A program made the translations under genes and the position numbers. The notes beneath the pieces are model-generated. The model was not told the origin of the DNA. It saw only the letters and a program-made list of their open reading frames with translations, and ran no database searches. Positions 8,714-16,541 of a DNA stretch of 64,000 nucleotides are shown here, piece by piece (positions within the stretch are counted from its first letter, which is position 1; each line of letters begins with the position of its first letter). The DNA is from CAWVSB01 sp036960375. Its GTDB lineage: Bacteria > Pseudomonadota > Gammaproteobacteria > Pseudomonadales > CAWVSB01. The stretch spans positions 124,001 to 188,000 of the forward strand of contig JBALVY010000006.1 in the NCBI GenBank assembly GCA_036960375.1. The letters run 5' to 3'.

Positions 8714-9178
8714 TTAGTGATTTTTTTTGCTAAATCCAAACCGGTCAGCGCAGAGTGTTAATGGAGCATCACCAATCGCGGACTCTTCATAAGTGCGAAC
8801 ATAGCCAGTAGATGTGATCTTCCAGTTACCATCTGTTTTCACATACTCGTCTTCATAAAAGGCGGCACCCTGCAGGCGATAACTATTATCAGGTGTCATC
8901 ACGAAATCCTGTAGATACCATATTCCCGTTGCCGTATCACCGGTGATTTCAATTTCGGGGTGATGAAGTTGATGCAGCGTAATGATATTGGCCATTCCCT
9001 CTTGCAGGAAAGCGAGAATTTCTGCCCGATTATTAAAGGCGTATTTGCCACTGTCATAAGAAGCTGTCGCATTTTCCGTCATCGTATCGGCCAACAATTC
9101 GTAATCTTTGGTATCTACCGCTCTCATATAGCGATATTTTAATTGTTTGATCGCTTCCAGTTCATGTAGGTCAATCAT
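8714..9178 (-). CDS. SnoaL/NTF2-like protein (SnoaL_4 type)
   Basis: A 154-residue single-domain protein of the NTF2-like/SnoaL superfamily, with a cone-shaped alpha+beta barrel. The first helix IKQLKYRYMRAVDTKDYE and the final strand GNWKITSTGYVRTYEE are characteristic. Related proteins include scytalone dehydratase, ring-hydroxylating dioxygenase beta subunits and polyketide cyclases, so a dehydratase or isomerase role is possible but not shown. RBS AGAGG is well placed upstream. It is the first gene of a two-gene unit with the acyl-CoA ligase, whose ATG lies 25 nt downstream. Confidence 0.8.
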   Translation of the reverse strand: MIDLHELEAIKQLKYRYMRAVDTKDYELLADTMTENATASYDSGKYAFNNRAEILAFLQEGMANIITLHQLHHPEIEITGDTATGIWYLQDFVMTPDNSYRLQGAAFYEDEYVKTDGNWKITSTGYVRTYEESAIGDAPLTLCADRFGFSKKNH

Positions 9179-9293
9179 AATACACCTCTGTCTGATTTAG
9201 TCTTATATTCTAACCGTTGAAGGCGAGGCTATGATGCTCCGATGTTGGGCTTGAAGTTACCATGTGGTAATTCACGATCAGCTGATATTATGT

Positions 9294-9306
9294 CGCTATA
9301 ATAGCG
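9294..9306. promoter_or_regulatory. Palindrome overlapping a TATAAT -10 box upstream of the SDR gene
   Basis: A 13-nt palindrome (CGCTAT-A-ATAGCG) covers a perfect TATAAT at 9297-9302, which is 29 nt before the ATG of the SDR gene. No good -35 lies at 17 nt spacing, so an activator-dependent or weak promoter is possible. A repressor operator placed on the -10 is the simplest reading of the symmetry, but no regulator gene is adjacent. Confidence 0.4.
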
Positions 9307-9331
9307 GTAAATTACTGACAGGATAGAGAAT

Positions 9332-10081
9332 ATGGATTTCACAGGAAAAGTCGTTTTTGTCACCGGTGCGGCCTCTGGTATAGGCAAGGCTACCGCTTTA
9401 ATGTTTGGTAAATTGGGCGCAGATTTATTGATTGCCGACATCGATGCGCCCGGCCTGAGTGCGACCAGAGAAGCACTGGAGGATTTAGGAAGTAAAGCAG
9501 TAGCACATGTATTTGATGTATCTAATGGCGCTGCGTGTCGGCAAGCCATCGAAGTAGCGGTCAATGAGTTTGGGCAGCTGGACATATTATGTAATATTGC
9601 GGGAATCGCCAAAGCCGATAACTTTCTGGATCTGAAAGATGCCGACTGGGACCGGATGGTTGGCATTAACCTCAGCAGTGTATTTCATCTAAGTCATGCT
9701 GCCATGCCGCATCTGATCAAAACTGGCGGGAATATCGTCAATATGGCTTCGTCTGCTGGTCTGGTCGGCCAAGCCTACAATACGATGTATTGTGCGACCA
9801 AGGCCGGCGTTGTTATGTTCACCAAAGCTTTGGCGATCGAATTCTCCGGTAAGGGTGTCAGAGTTAATGCAGTATGCCCGGGAGGGGTAAAAACGCCTCT
9901 CGTCGATGGATTTACCTTCCCCGAGGGTGCAGATATGAACCTGTTTAGTAAGCTAATGCCACTGCTGGACATGGCTGAACCCGAAGAGATCGCCAACGCG
10001 GTATGTTATCTGGCCGATGAATCATCCCGCTATATTACTGGTATTGCTTTACCAGTAGATGGTGGACAGGTCGCTGGATAA
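9332..10081 (+). CDS. Short-chain dehydrogenase/reductase, FabG-like
   Basis: A 249-residue classical SDR with VTGAASGIGKA at residues 10-20, the NIAG motif, a catalytic Ser in MASSAG and YCATK as the Tyr-Lys pair. The C-terminal ITGIALPVDGGQVAG is typical of 3-oxoacyl-ACP-reductase-like and cyclohexanol-dehydrogenase-like enzymes. It probably oxidises or reduces a hydroxyl/keto group on a small or acyl-CoA-linked substrate, which cannot be named. It is divergent from the SnoaL/acyl-CoA ligase pair across 153 nt, a common arrangement for catabolic genes under shared control. Confidence 0.9.
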   Translation: MDFTGKVVFVTGAASGIGKATALMFGKLGADLLIADIDAPGLSATREALEDLGSKAVAHVFDVSNGAACRQAIEVAVNEFGQLDILCNIAGIAKADNFLDLKDADWDRMVGINLSSVFHLSHAAMPHLIKTGGNIVNMASSAGLVGQAYNTMYCATKAGVVMFTKALAIEFSGKGVRVNAVCPGGVKTPLVDGFTFPEGADMNLFSKLMPLLDMAEPEEIANAVCYLADESSRYITGIALPVDGGQVAG

Positions 10082-10131
10082 TAGTCCTACATTTCTCTAC
10101 TATTGCGGCTCACTTTTTCAGGGTTTAATTA

Positions 10132-10899
10132 ATGCGCATAATTACCGCCAATACTAACGGCATACGAGCTGCGGCACGCAAGGGTTTTTTCGAGTGGATG
10201 GAGACACAAAATCCCGATGTTGTCTGTATTCAAGAAACCAAAGCCAAGCTTGAGCAACTCAGTGATCCAGTTTTTAGTCCCCAGGGGTATCATCGCTATT
10301 TTTTTGATGCGATAAAACCCGGCTATAGCGGAACCGCCATCTATTGCCGGGAAAAGCCCGAGCATGTGCAATATGGCCTGGGTTGGGATCCGATAGATAG
10401 TGAAGGTCGTTATGTCAGAGTGGATTTCCCGAAGCTCAGCGTTATTAGCCTGTATATGCCTTCTGGAAGTAGTGGGGATGTCAGGCAAACCGTAAAATAC
10501 AAACTCATGGACCAGATTATGGACCATTTTCGTGAATTGATGGCAGGCCCACGTGAGGTTGTCATCTGTTCTGACTGGAATATCGTTCATACCGAGAAAG
10601 ACATCAAAAACTGGCGCGGCAATCAAAAAAACTCGGGCTGTCTACCTGAAGAAAGAGCCTGGTTGGATCGTTTGTTTGGTGAAGAGCGCTGGGTCGACGC
10701 ATTTCGTGAAATCAACCAGAAAGACGAACAATACACCTGGTGGTCTAATCGCGGACAAGCCTGGGCTAATAATACCGGGTGGAGACTCGATTACCAGGTC
10801 GTTACGCCGGGCTTGAAGAACAAGGTAAAAAGCGAACTTATCTATAAAGAACAGCGTTTTTCCGACCACTCGCCGCTGATAATGGACTATGATATTTGA
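10132..10899 (+). CDS. xthA: Exodeoxyribonuclease III family AP endonuclease
   Basis: A 255-residue member of the EEP nuclease family that repairs abasic sites and trims 3' ends. Catalytic positions of ExoIII can be followed: N7 in TANTNGIRA, E in CIQETKA, the Tyr of SLYMPSG, D and N in CSDWNIVHTEKD, the Asp of WRLDYQVV and the final Asp-His of FSDHSP. Overall length and the WRLDYQVVTPGL ending also resemble Crc, the catabolite repression protein of pseudomonads. Crc has lost several active-site residues, whereas here they are kept, so a working nuclease is the better call. Confidence 0.88.
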   Translation: MRIITANTNGIRAAARKGFFEWMETQNPDVVCIQETKAKLEQLSDPVFSPQGYHRYFFDAIKPGYSGTAIYCREKPEHVQYGLGWDPIDSEGRYVRVDFPKLSVISLYMPSGSSGDVRQTVKYKLMDQIMDHFRELMAGPREVVICSDWNIVHTEKDIKNWRGNQKNSGCLPEERAWLDRLFGEERWVDAFREINQKDEQYTWWSNRGQAWANNTGWRLDYQVVTPGLKNKVKSELIYKEQRFSDHSPLIMDYDI

Positions 10900-10978
10900 T
10901 TGCGTCGGAGACAGGCCTAAAGTAGGCTACGCGGTAAATTCAACCATACACATACTATTAATCATCTAGAGGTTCTAC

Positions 10979-11308
10979 ATGTCATTTTTTATCCCTAACG
11001 CATATGCTCAAGCCGCCGCCGAAGGTCCTACCGACCAGTGGTTTTCGCTAGGTTTTATGGTGTTTTTGTTTGTTATGTTCTATTTCATTGCTATTCGTCC
11101 GCAGCGTAAACGTCAAAAGGAACATGGCGAACTGGTATCGGCGCTTTCAAACGGAGATGAAGTTGTTACCTCCGCCGGCCTGTTGGGCAAAGTAACCAAG
11201 GTAGACGAAGACTATATTACGCTTAAGGTCGCGGATAATACTGAGCTGAAATTTCAAAAAGCGGCTGTTACAGCAGTGTTGCCAAAAGGCACTATCAAGG
11301 CCGCATAA
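10979..11308 (+). CDS. yajC: Preprotein translocase subunit YajC
   Basis: YajC is a small inner-membrane protein of the SecDF-YajC complex that supports Sec-dependent export. The 109-residue product has one membrane helix (about residues 22-42), the FYFIAIRPQRKRQKEH motif directly after it and a cytoplasmic domain with GDEVVTSAGLLGKV. The RBS AGAGG is 7 nt before the ATG. In most gammaproteobacteria it sits between tgt and secD. Here it stands between xthA and a D-cysteine desulfhydrase gene, so secDF must lie elsewhere. Confidence 0.93.
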   Translation: MSFFIPNAYAQAAAEGPTDQWFSLGFMVFLFVMFYFIAIRPQRKRQKEHGELVSALSNGDEVVTSAGLLGKVTKVDEDYITLKVADNTELKFQKAAVTAVLPKGTIKAA

Positions 11309-11326
11309 ATCATGTAAAGGCTGTCT

Positions 11327-12316
11327 ATGCTGACTTATCCGGATCGACTGGAACTCGCCCAACTACCCACGCCTTTGCAAAGATTGGACAGGCTTTCGGC
11401 TAAATTGGGCGGGCCATCTATTTGGGTTAAGCGTGATGACCTGACTGGTTGTGTCGAAAGCGGTAACAAACTGCGTAAACTGGAGTTTGTTGTCGCCGAC
11501 GCGCTTGCGCAGGGAGCCGATACGCTCATTACTACCGGCGGAGTGCAATCCAATCATTGTCGTGCCACGGCTGTGGTGGCCGCCCGCCTGGGCCTGGCTT
11601 CGCATCTTGTTTTACGAGGCCAACAACCAGAGCAGGCCACGGGCAATTTAATGCTAGATGAGCTGCTGGGTGCAGAGCTTACCTATATTACCAATCAGCA
11701 GTATCAGGACTCCATCGAAGATATCTTCTCATTCATTGCTCAGCGCTATATCGCGCAGGGTCGCAAGCCGTATTGTATTCCTACCGGCGCCAGTAACGGA
11801 GTCGGCACCTGGGGCTATATTGCTGCGTGCAAGGAATTGAAGGCTGATTTTGAATCTGCAGAGATAGAGCCCCGCCATATAGTCTGCGCTACCGGTTCCG
11901 GTGGCACGCAGGCAGGCCTGAGCGCGGGCTCATACCTGTACGATCTTGGGGCCCGGGTATGGGGTATTAATGTCTGCGACGATGCCGATTATTTTGCCAA
12001 AAAAACTCGACAGGATATTCAGCAATGGTCTGAGCGTTATTATCCACAGCTGGATTGCGCTGAGGTCGATATCAATACCATCGACGGCTACGTAGGACCG
12101 GGCTATGGCAGGGCTACAGCGGAGATATTTGATACAATAAAATCTGTCGCCAAACTGGAGGGGCTTATTCTCGACCCGGTATATACCGGCAAGGCTTTTC
12201 ATGGGTTTATACAGGAGCACCAGTCCGGTCGCTTTGGTAATGACGGAGATGTAGTATTTATTCATACAGGCGGACTGTTTGGTCTCTTTGCACAAACAGG
12301 TATGCTGACGGCTTAA
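11327..12316 (+). CDS. dcyD: D-cysteine desulfhydrase / ACC deaminase-family PLP enzyme
   Basis: A 329-residue fold-type II PLP enzyme. The PLP lysine is expected to be Lys48 in SGNKLRKLE. The phosphate-binding TGSGGTQAGL and the GVQSNHCRATA and HTGGLFGLF segments match the DcyD/ACC deaminase family, which splits D-cysteine to pyruvate, sulfide and ammonia. Family members also act on L-cysteate, beta-chloroalanine or 1-aminocyclopropane-1-carboxylate, so exact specificity is an inference. It follows yajC by 18 nt and could be co-transcribed with it. cysB, a sulfur regulator, lies 2.5 kb downstream. Confidence 0.85.
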   Translation: MLTYPDRLELAQLPTPLQRLDRLSAKLGGPSIWVKRDDLTGCVESGNKLRKLEFVVADALAQGADTLITTGGVQSNHCRATAVVAARLGLASHLVLRGQQPEQATGNLMLDELLGAELTYITNQQYQDSIEDIFSFIAQRYIAQGRKPYCIPTGASNGVGTWGYIAACKELKADFESAEIEPRHIVCATGSGGTQAGLSAGSYLYDLGARVWGINVCDDADYFAKKTRQDIQQWSERYYPQLDCAEVDINTIDGYVGPGYGRATAEIFDTIKSVAKLEGLILDPVYTGKAFHGFIQEHQSGRFGNDGDVVFIHTGGLFGLFAQTGMLTA

Positions 12317-12371
12317 CAGATGGGCTTATAGCACAGGCTTGCGCTTAGAATTCGCTGATGCTGACATATTA

Positions 12372-12400
12372 TTGACGTTTAGCTAAGCGCCCCATATACA
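12372..12400 (+). promoter_or_regulatory. Predicted sigma70-type promoter of the symporter gene
   Basis: TTGACG at 12372-12377 and TATACA at 12395-12400 are separated by exactly 17 nt and lie 25 nt before the chosen ATG of the symporter. The -35 matches consensus at five of six positions and the -10 at four of six. No operator-like repeat is evident around it. Confidence 0.5.
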
Positions 12401-12425
12401 AAAACAATAACGAAGGATGTTTTCA

Positions 12426-13790
12426 ATGGATGATCTGCAAGCTGCTCTGCAGTGGCTTAACAATCTGGTGTGGGGGTTACCCACCATGATATTGATTCTC
12501 GGGGTTGGTTTATTTTTGACTCTGGGTTTGAAATTTATGCCATGGCGCAAAATTGGCTATGGCTTCCAACAGTTGCTTAAGGGGCGGACCGCCCAGTTAG
12601 GCGAGGGTGAGTTAAGCCCTTTTAACGCGCTAATGACCTCACTCTCTGCCACCATCGGAACCGGTAATATCGCCGGTGTAGCTACTGCCATCGTGCTTGG
12701 TGGCCCTGGTGCTTTGTTTTGGATGTGGTGTACAGCCTTGGTAGGCATGGCGACAAAATATGCAGAGGCAGTTCTGGCCGTGCACTACCGCGAAACAGAC
12801 AGCTTGGGTAACCATGTTGGCGGCCCGATGTATTACATCAAAAATGGTCTGGGGAAAAAGTGGTTGTGGTTGGCTACGCTGTTTGCGATTTTTGGCGCGT
12901 TTGCAGGCTTCGGTATCGGCAATATGGTGCAGTCGAATTCCGTCGCCAATGTATTATCCAGTACCTACGGTATTGATCACTGGATAACCGGGCTAGTTCT
13001 AGCGGTATTAACGGCAGCAGTTATTCTTGGTGGTGTTAAACGGATCGGTACTGTAGCGGGAAAGCTGGTGCCATCTATGGCTATCCTTTATCTGGTGTCG
13101 GGTCTCGCTATTGTCATAATGAATATAGGCGATGTACCGCGCGTTATCGTTTTGGTTGTGGATTCTGCCTTTACTGGCCATGCAGCAGAAGGCGGTTTCG
13201 CCGGCGCGGCAGTGTGGATGGCAATTCGATGGGGCGTGGCGCGCGGGATATTCTCGAACGAAGCGGGTTTGGGCAGTGCGGCTATAGCGCACGCAGCCGC
13301 AAAAACGGATAGCCCGGTGCGACAGGGCGTTATCGCCATGCTGGGTACTTTTATCGATACACTGATTGTCTGTTCTGTTACTGGCCTAAGTATTTTATTG
13401 GTAGGTGACTGGACAGGTGGTGAAACAGGTGCGGCGCTGGCTGCTAGTTCTTTTGCTACGGCACTTCCAATGGGCGGACATATTATCGCTATTGGTCTGA
13501 CCGTTTTTGCCTTTACCACCATTCTCGGCTGGAGCTATTACTGCGAGCGTTGTATGGAATACCTGTTCGGCATAAAGGCTATTATGCCGTTTCGTGTATT
13601 GTGGGTACTCGTTGTCCCGGCCGGAGCAATATGGCAACTCGATCTGGTATGGCTATTCGCCGATACTATGAATGCTTTAATGGCAGTACCCAATCTCATT
13701 GCCTTAGCCTTATTAAGCCCGGTTGTGTTTAAGCTTACCAAAGAATATTTTGCGGTTCACTCGGTTACAGGACAATCTACTCAGGAGTAA
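12426..13790 (+). CDS. Sodium:alanine/glycine symporter (AGCS family)
   Basis: A 454-residue polytopic membrane protein of the alanine/glycine:cation symporter family, importing small amino acids with Na+. The conserved GTGNIAGVATAIVLGGPGAL (near residue 80) and the WGVARGIFSNEAGLGSA segment (near residue 270), both hallmarks of the family, are present, with about ten hydrophobic helices. The ATG at 12426 is preferred over the one at 12417 because AAGGA lies 9 nt upstream of the former and abuts the latter. The nucleotidase gene starts 3 nt after the stop. Confidence 0.92.
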   Translation: MDDLQAALQWLNNLVWGLPTMILILGVGLFLTLGLKFMPWRKIGYGFQQLLKGRTAQLGEGELSPFNALMTSLSATIGTGNIAGVATAIVLGGPGALFWMWCTALVGMATKYAEAVLAVHYRETDSLGNHVGGPMYYIKNGLGKKWLWLATLFAIFGAFAGFGIGNMVQSNSVANVLSSTYGIDHWITGLVLAVLTAAVILGGVKRIGTVAGKLVPSMAILYLVSGLAIVIMNIGDVPRVIVLVVDSAFTGHAAEGGFAGAAVWMAIRWGVARGIFSNEAGLGSAAIAHAAAKTDSPVRQGVIAMLGTFIDTLIVCSVTGLSILLVGDWTGGETGAALAASSFATALPMGGHIIAIGLTVFAFTTILGWSYYCERCMEYLFGIKAIMPFRVLWVLVVPAGAIWQLDLVWLFADTMNALMAVPNLIALALLSPVVFKLTKEYFAVHSVTGQSTQE

Positions 13791-13793
13791 GTG

Positions 13794-14702
13794 ATGTCTG
13801 TTAATTTGGACAACAAACTGGTAGTCGCTATCTCCTCCAGAGCATTATTTGACCTGGATGAAAGTCACGAGGTTTACGAGAAAGAGGGCCTGGACGCTTA
13901 TCGTCAATATCAGATAGATCATGAAAATGACCTGTTAGCGCCGGGCGAGGCCTTCCATTTTGTCACTAAACTGCTGCGTATAAACGAGCTGTTGGGTGAG
14001 CAGCGAGTTGAAGTGATTCTATTGTCCCGTAACAGCGCTGATACCGGCTTGCGTGTTTTTAATTCCATCAAACATCACAATCTAGCAGTAACCAGGGCAG
14101 CTTTTTGTGGCGGCGAAAGCCCTTATCGATACGTTAGCGCCTTTGGAAGTCATCTGTTCCTATCTACTCACGGAGACGATGTAGCTCAGGCACTGAATAG
14201 CGGGGTGGCCGCAGCAACGCTGATTCCCTCGCGCAAACAACCATCCGACAACGATGTACTGCGCATTGCCTTTGATGGCGATGCGGTATTGTTTTCAGAC
14301 GAATCTGAACGTATCTATCAAGAATCAGGACTGCAAGCGTTTACCGAGGCTGAACAGAAATCGGCCGACTTACCTATGTCTGGAGGCCCCTTTAAGTCCT
14401 TTTTATCCGCTTTGCAGTCGCTGCAGAACGAATTTGGGGTAAATGACTGTCCTATTAGAACGGCTCTGGTCACGGCACGCTCGGCGCCGGCACATGAGCG
14501 CGTTATTAAGACCCTGAGAGCGTGGAATATCCGAATAGATGAATCTCTTTTTCTGGGCGGACTATCAAAGGGCGAATTTCTCAATGCCTTCTCTGCTGAT
14601 GTCTTTTTTGATGACCAGCAGGGTCACTGTGATTCGGCCAGTCAGCATGTGGCTACAGGCCATGTTCCTCATGGGGTTTCCAATATAAAACAGGAGATCT
14701 AA
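13794..14702 (+). CDS. 5'-nucleotidase, cytosolic NT5C1-like family
   Basis: A 302-residue protein of the cytosolic 5'-nucleotidase family related to eukaryotic NT5C1A/B and to proteobacterial 5'-nucleotidases, which remove phosphate from nucleoside monophosphates. A DxD motif is visible at residues 161-163 (IAFDGDAVLFSD), as expected for a HAD-type aspartate nucleophile. The N-terminal LVVAISSRALFDLDES is also typical. ATG 13794 is chosen over GTG 13791 because AGGAG is 7 nt upstream. It follows the symporter by 3 nt, so they form one operon; the functional link between them is unclear. Confidence 0.85.
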   Translation: MSVNLDNKLVVAISSRALFDLDESHEVYEKEGLDAYRQYQIDHENDLLAPGEAFHFVTKLLRINELLGEQRVEVILLSRNSADTGLRVFNSIKHHNLAVTRAAFCGGESPYRYVSAFGSHLFLSTHGDDVAQALNSGVAAATLIPSRKQPSDNDVLRIAFDGDAVLFSDESERIYQESGLQAFTEAEQKSADLPMSGGPFKSFLSALQSLQNEFGVNDCPIRTALVTARSAPAHERVIKTLRAWNIRIDESLFLGGLSKGEFLNAFSADVFFDDQQGHCDSASQHVATGHVPHGVSNIKQEI

Positions 14703-14740
14703 GCTGCTTTCTTGCACTTGTCGCAATAGAGGCTATGCTT

Positions 14741-14749
14741 TGTTATACC
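14741..14749 (+). promoter_or_regulatory. Possible extended -10 promoter of cysB
   Basis: TGTTATACC reads as an extended -10 element (TG-n-TATACC), lying about 60 nt before the cysB ATG. There is no convincing -35 at 17 nt. A second weaker pair, TTGCAC at 14712-14717 with TATGCT at 14734-14739, overlaps it. Confidence 0.3.
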
Positions 14750-14809
14750 AAATCGGAATAAGACCGGCATCAAAAGCCCGTTCTCGTGGCGCATGTCGGG
14801 GAGGCGATA

Positions 14810-15784
14810 ATGAAGTTACAGCAATTGCGGTATATCTGGGAAGTTGCTCATCATGAACTGAACGTTTCCGCGACAGCGCAAAGCTTATATACCTCCCAGC
14901 CTGGCATCAGTAAACAAATCCGAATGCTTGAAGATGAATTGGGCGTAGAAGTTTTCGCCCGCAGCGGCAAACACCTCACTCGTATTACCCCGGCAGGTGA
15001 GGCCATTCTGGAAATGGCTGGCGATATTCTCGGCAAAGTTGAGAGTATCAAGCAACTTGCCATGGAGTATACCGACGATAAAAAAGGCAATTTGTCACTT
15101 GCGACTACCCATACTCAGGCTCGCTACGCCTTGCCCGACACCATTTCGAAGTTTATTAACAAATATCCTGATGTGGCGCTTCACATGCACCAGGGTACGC
15201 CAGTCCAGATAGCTGAATTGGCGGCTGATGGCACTGTCGATTTTGCCATAGCCACCGAGGCAATGGAGCTGTTTGGTGACTTAATTATGATGCCTTGTTA
15301 TCGATGGAATCGCTGTATTATCGTACCGAAAGATCATCCATTGGCCCAACTGTCGCAATTGAGCCTGGCAGACGTAGCAGCACATCCCATCGTGACTTAT
15401 GTATTTGGTTTTACCGGCCGCTCAAAGCTTGATGATGCGTTTATCGAGGCGGGTCTTTCGCCTCGTGTGGTTTTTACGGCCGCTGATGCCGATGTGATAA
15501 AAACCTATGTGAGACTAGGCTTGGGCATCGGTATTGTTGCCCACATGGCCTACAACGAAGAAATTGATAGCGATTTAGTGGCTTTGGATGCCAGCCATCT
15601 ATTCGAGCCAAGTACCACTAAAATTGGTTTTCGTCGCGGCACATTTCTGCGCGGCTTTATGTATGATTTTATTGAAATGTTTGCGCCTCACTTGACTAAA
15701 GACTTGATCGACGAGGCTTTAAACCGACATACACGCGCCGAGCTGGAAGAGCTATTCAATCATCAAAACCTGCCCATCTATTGA
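14810..15784 (+). CDS. cysB: CysB, LysR-type regulator of sulfur assimilation
   Basis: CysB is the LysR-family activator of cysteine biosynthesis that senses N-acetylserine/O-acetylserine and sulfide or thiosulfate. The winged helix-turn-helix occupies the first 60 residues (NVSATAQSLYTSQPGISKQI) and the effector-binding domain the rest (TTHTQARYALP, TYVFGFTGRSKLD, GLGIGIVAHMAYN). ATG 14810 gives 324 residues, the usual length, and fits a GGGGAGG ribosome-binding site; the frame extends upstream without a better start. A perfect palindrome follows the stop before thrH. Confidence 0.96.
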   Translation: MKLQQLRYIWEVAHHELNVSATAQSLYTSQPGISKQIRMLEDELGVEVFARSGKHLTRITPAGEAILEMAGDILGKVESIKQLAMEYTDDKKGNLSLATTHTQARYALPDTISKFINKYPDVALHMHQGTPVQIAELAADGTVDFAIATEAMELFGDLIMMPCYRWNRCIIVPKDHPLAQLSQLSLADVAAHPIVTYVFGFTGRSKLDDAFIEAGLSPRVVFTAADADVIKTYVRLGLGIGIVAHMAYNEEIDSDLVALDASHLFEPSTTKIGFRRGTFLRGFMYDFIEMFAPHLTKDLIDEALNRHTRAELEELFNHQNLPIY

Positions 15785-15801
15785 TGACCTTTTACTGCTA
15801 G

Positions 15802-15820
15802 CAATGTCACAGTGACATTG
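15802..15820. promoter_or_regulatory. Perfect 19-nt palindrome between cysB and thrH
   Basis: CAATGTCAC-A-GTGACATTG is perfectly symmetric with 9-nt arms. It begins 18 nt after the cysB stop and ends 67 nt before thrH. It could be an operator for thrH with TGTCA/TGACA half-sites, or the stem of a weak terminator for cysB, since it is followed by TTTGCCTT rather than a clean U-tract. Confidence 0.5.
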
Positions 15821-15887
15821 TTTGCCTTATATCGTACAAAACGTTAGAGTTCCCGCCTTCAAAAAAACGCTTAGTGAGGATAAATTC

Positions 15888-16505
15888 GTGGAGATAGCCT
15901 GTCTTGACCTGGAAGGGGTATTAGTGCCCGAGATCTGGATTGCTTTTGCCGAAAAAACCGGTATCGATGAGTTAAAAGCGACTACCAGAGATATTCCAGA
16001 TTATGATGTTTTGATGCGTCAGCGGCTAAACTTACTTGATCAACACGGCCTTGGTATCCATGAAATTCAAGAGGTGATTGCGGGGCTTGAGCCCTTGGCG
16101 GGTGCCAGAGATTTCATCGATTGGTTACGTGAGCGTTTCCAGGTGATTATTCTTTCGGATACCTTTTACGAATTTTCGCAGCCATTAATGCGCCAGCTCG
16201 GTTTTCCGACATTATTATGTCATCGGCTGGAAATAGATGAAGCCGGTCGAGTAGTTAACTACCACCTTCGGCAAAAAGACCCCAAGAGGCAGTCTGTCTT
16301 ATCACTGCAGGGTTTGTATTACCGAATCATCGCTGCCGGTGATTCATATAATGATACAACCATGTTGGGCCAGGCGGACGCGGGTATTTTGTTTCACGCC
16401 CCGAATAATGTCATCGCAGAATTTCCCCAATTTCCTGCTGTACACACTTTTGATGAACTCAAACAAGAATTTATACGAGCCAGCAATCGGGAATTGACAC
16501 TATAA
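15888..16505 (+). CDS. thrH: ThrH, bifunctional phosphoserine phosphatase/homoserine phosphotransferase
   Basis: ThrH is a HAD-family enzyme best known from Pseudomonas aeruginosa. It dephosphorylates phosphoserine and can pass the phosphate to homoserine, feeding threonine synthesis. The nucleophile is Asp7 in CLDLEGVLVPE. Further HAD motifs are ILSDTFYEFSQP and AAGDSYNDTTML. The GTG start at 15888 gives exactly 205 residues, the P. aeruginosa length, and GAGGA lies 9 nt upstream; the in-frame extension upstream shows no homology. The conserved RQKDPKRQSV segment is intact. pabB converges 36 nt away. Confidence 0.94.
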   Translation: MEIACLDLEGVLVPEIWIAFAEKTGIDELKATTRDIPDYDVLMRQRLNLLDQHGLGIHEIQEVIAGLEPLAGARDFIDWLRERFQVIILSDTFYEFSQPLMRQLGFPTLLCHRLEIDEAGRVVNYHLRQKDPKRQSVLSLQGLYYRIIAAGDSYNDTTMLGQADAGILFHAPNNVIAEFPQFPAVHTFDELKQEFIRASNRELTL

Positions 16506-16541
16506 ATAGAAGAATTCGGCCGGGCAAGGACTTGCGTTGAA

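Noticed and set aside
10129..10626. A 165-residue minus-strand reading frame
   Set aside because: It is antisense to the ExoIII gene, with no start signals or known motifs.
10132..10899. Calling the ExoIII-like gene crc
   Set aside because: Crc lacks catalytic residues that are all kept here, so nuclease function is more likely.
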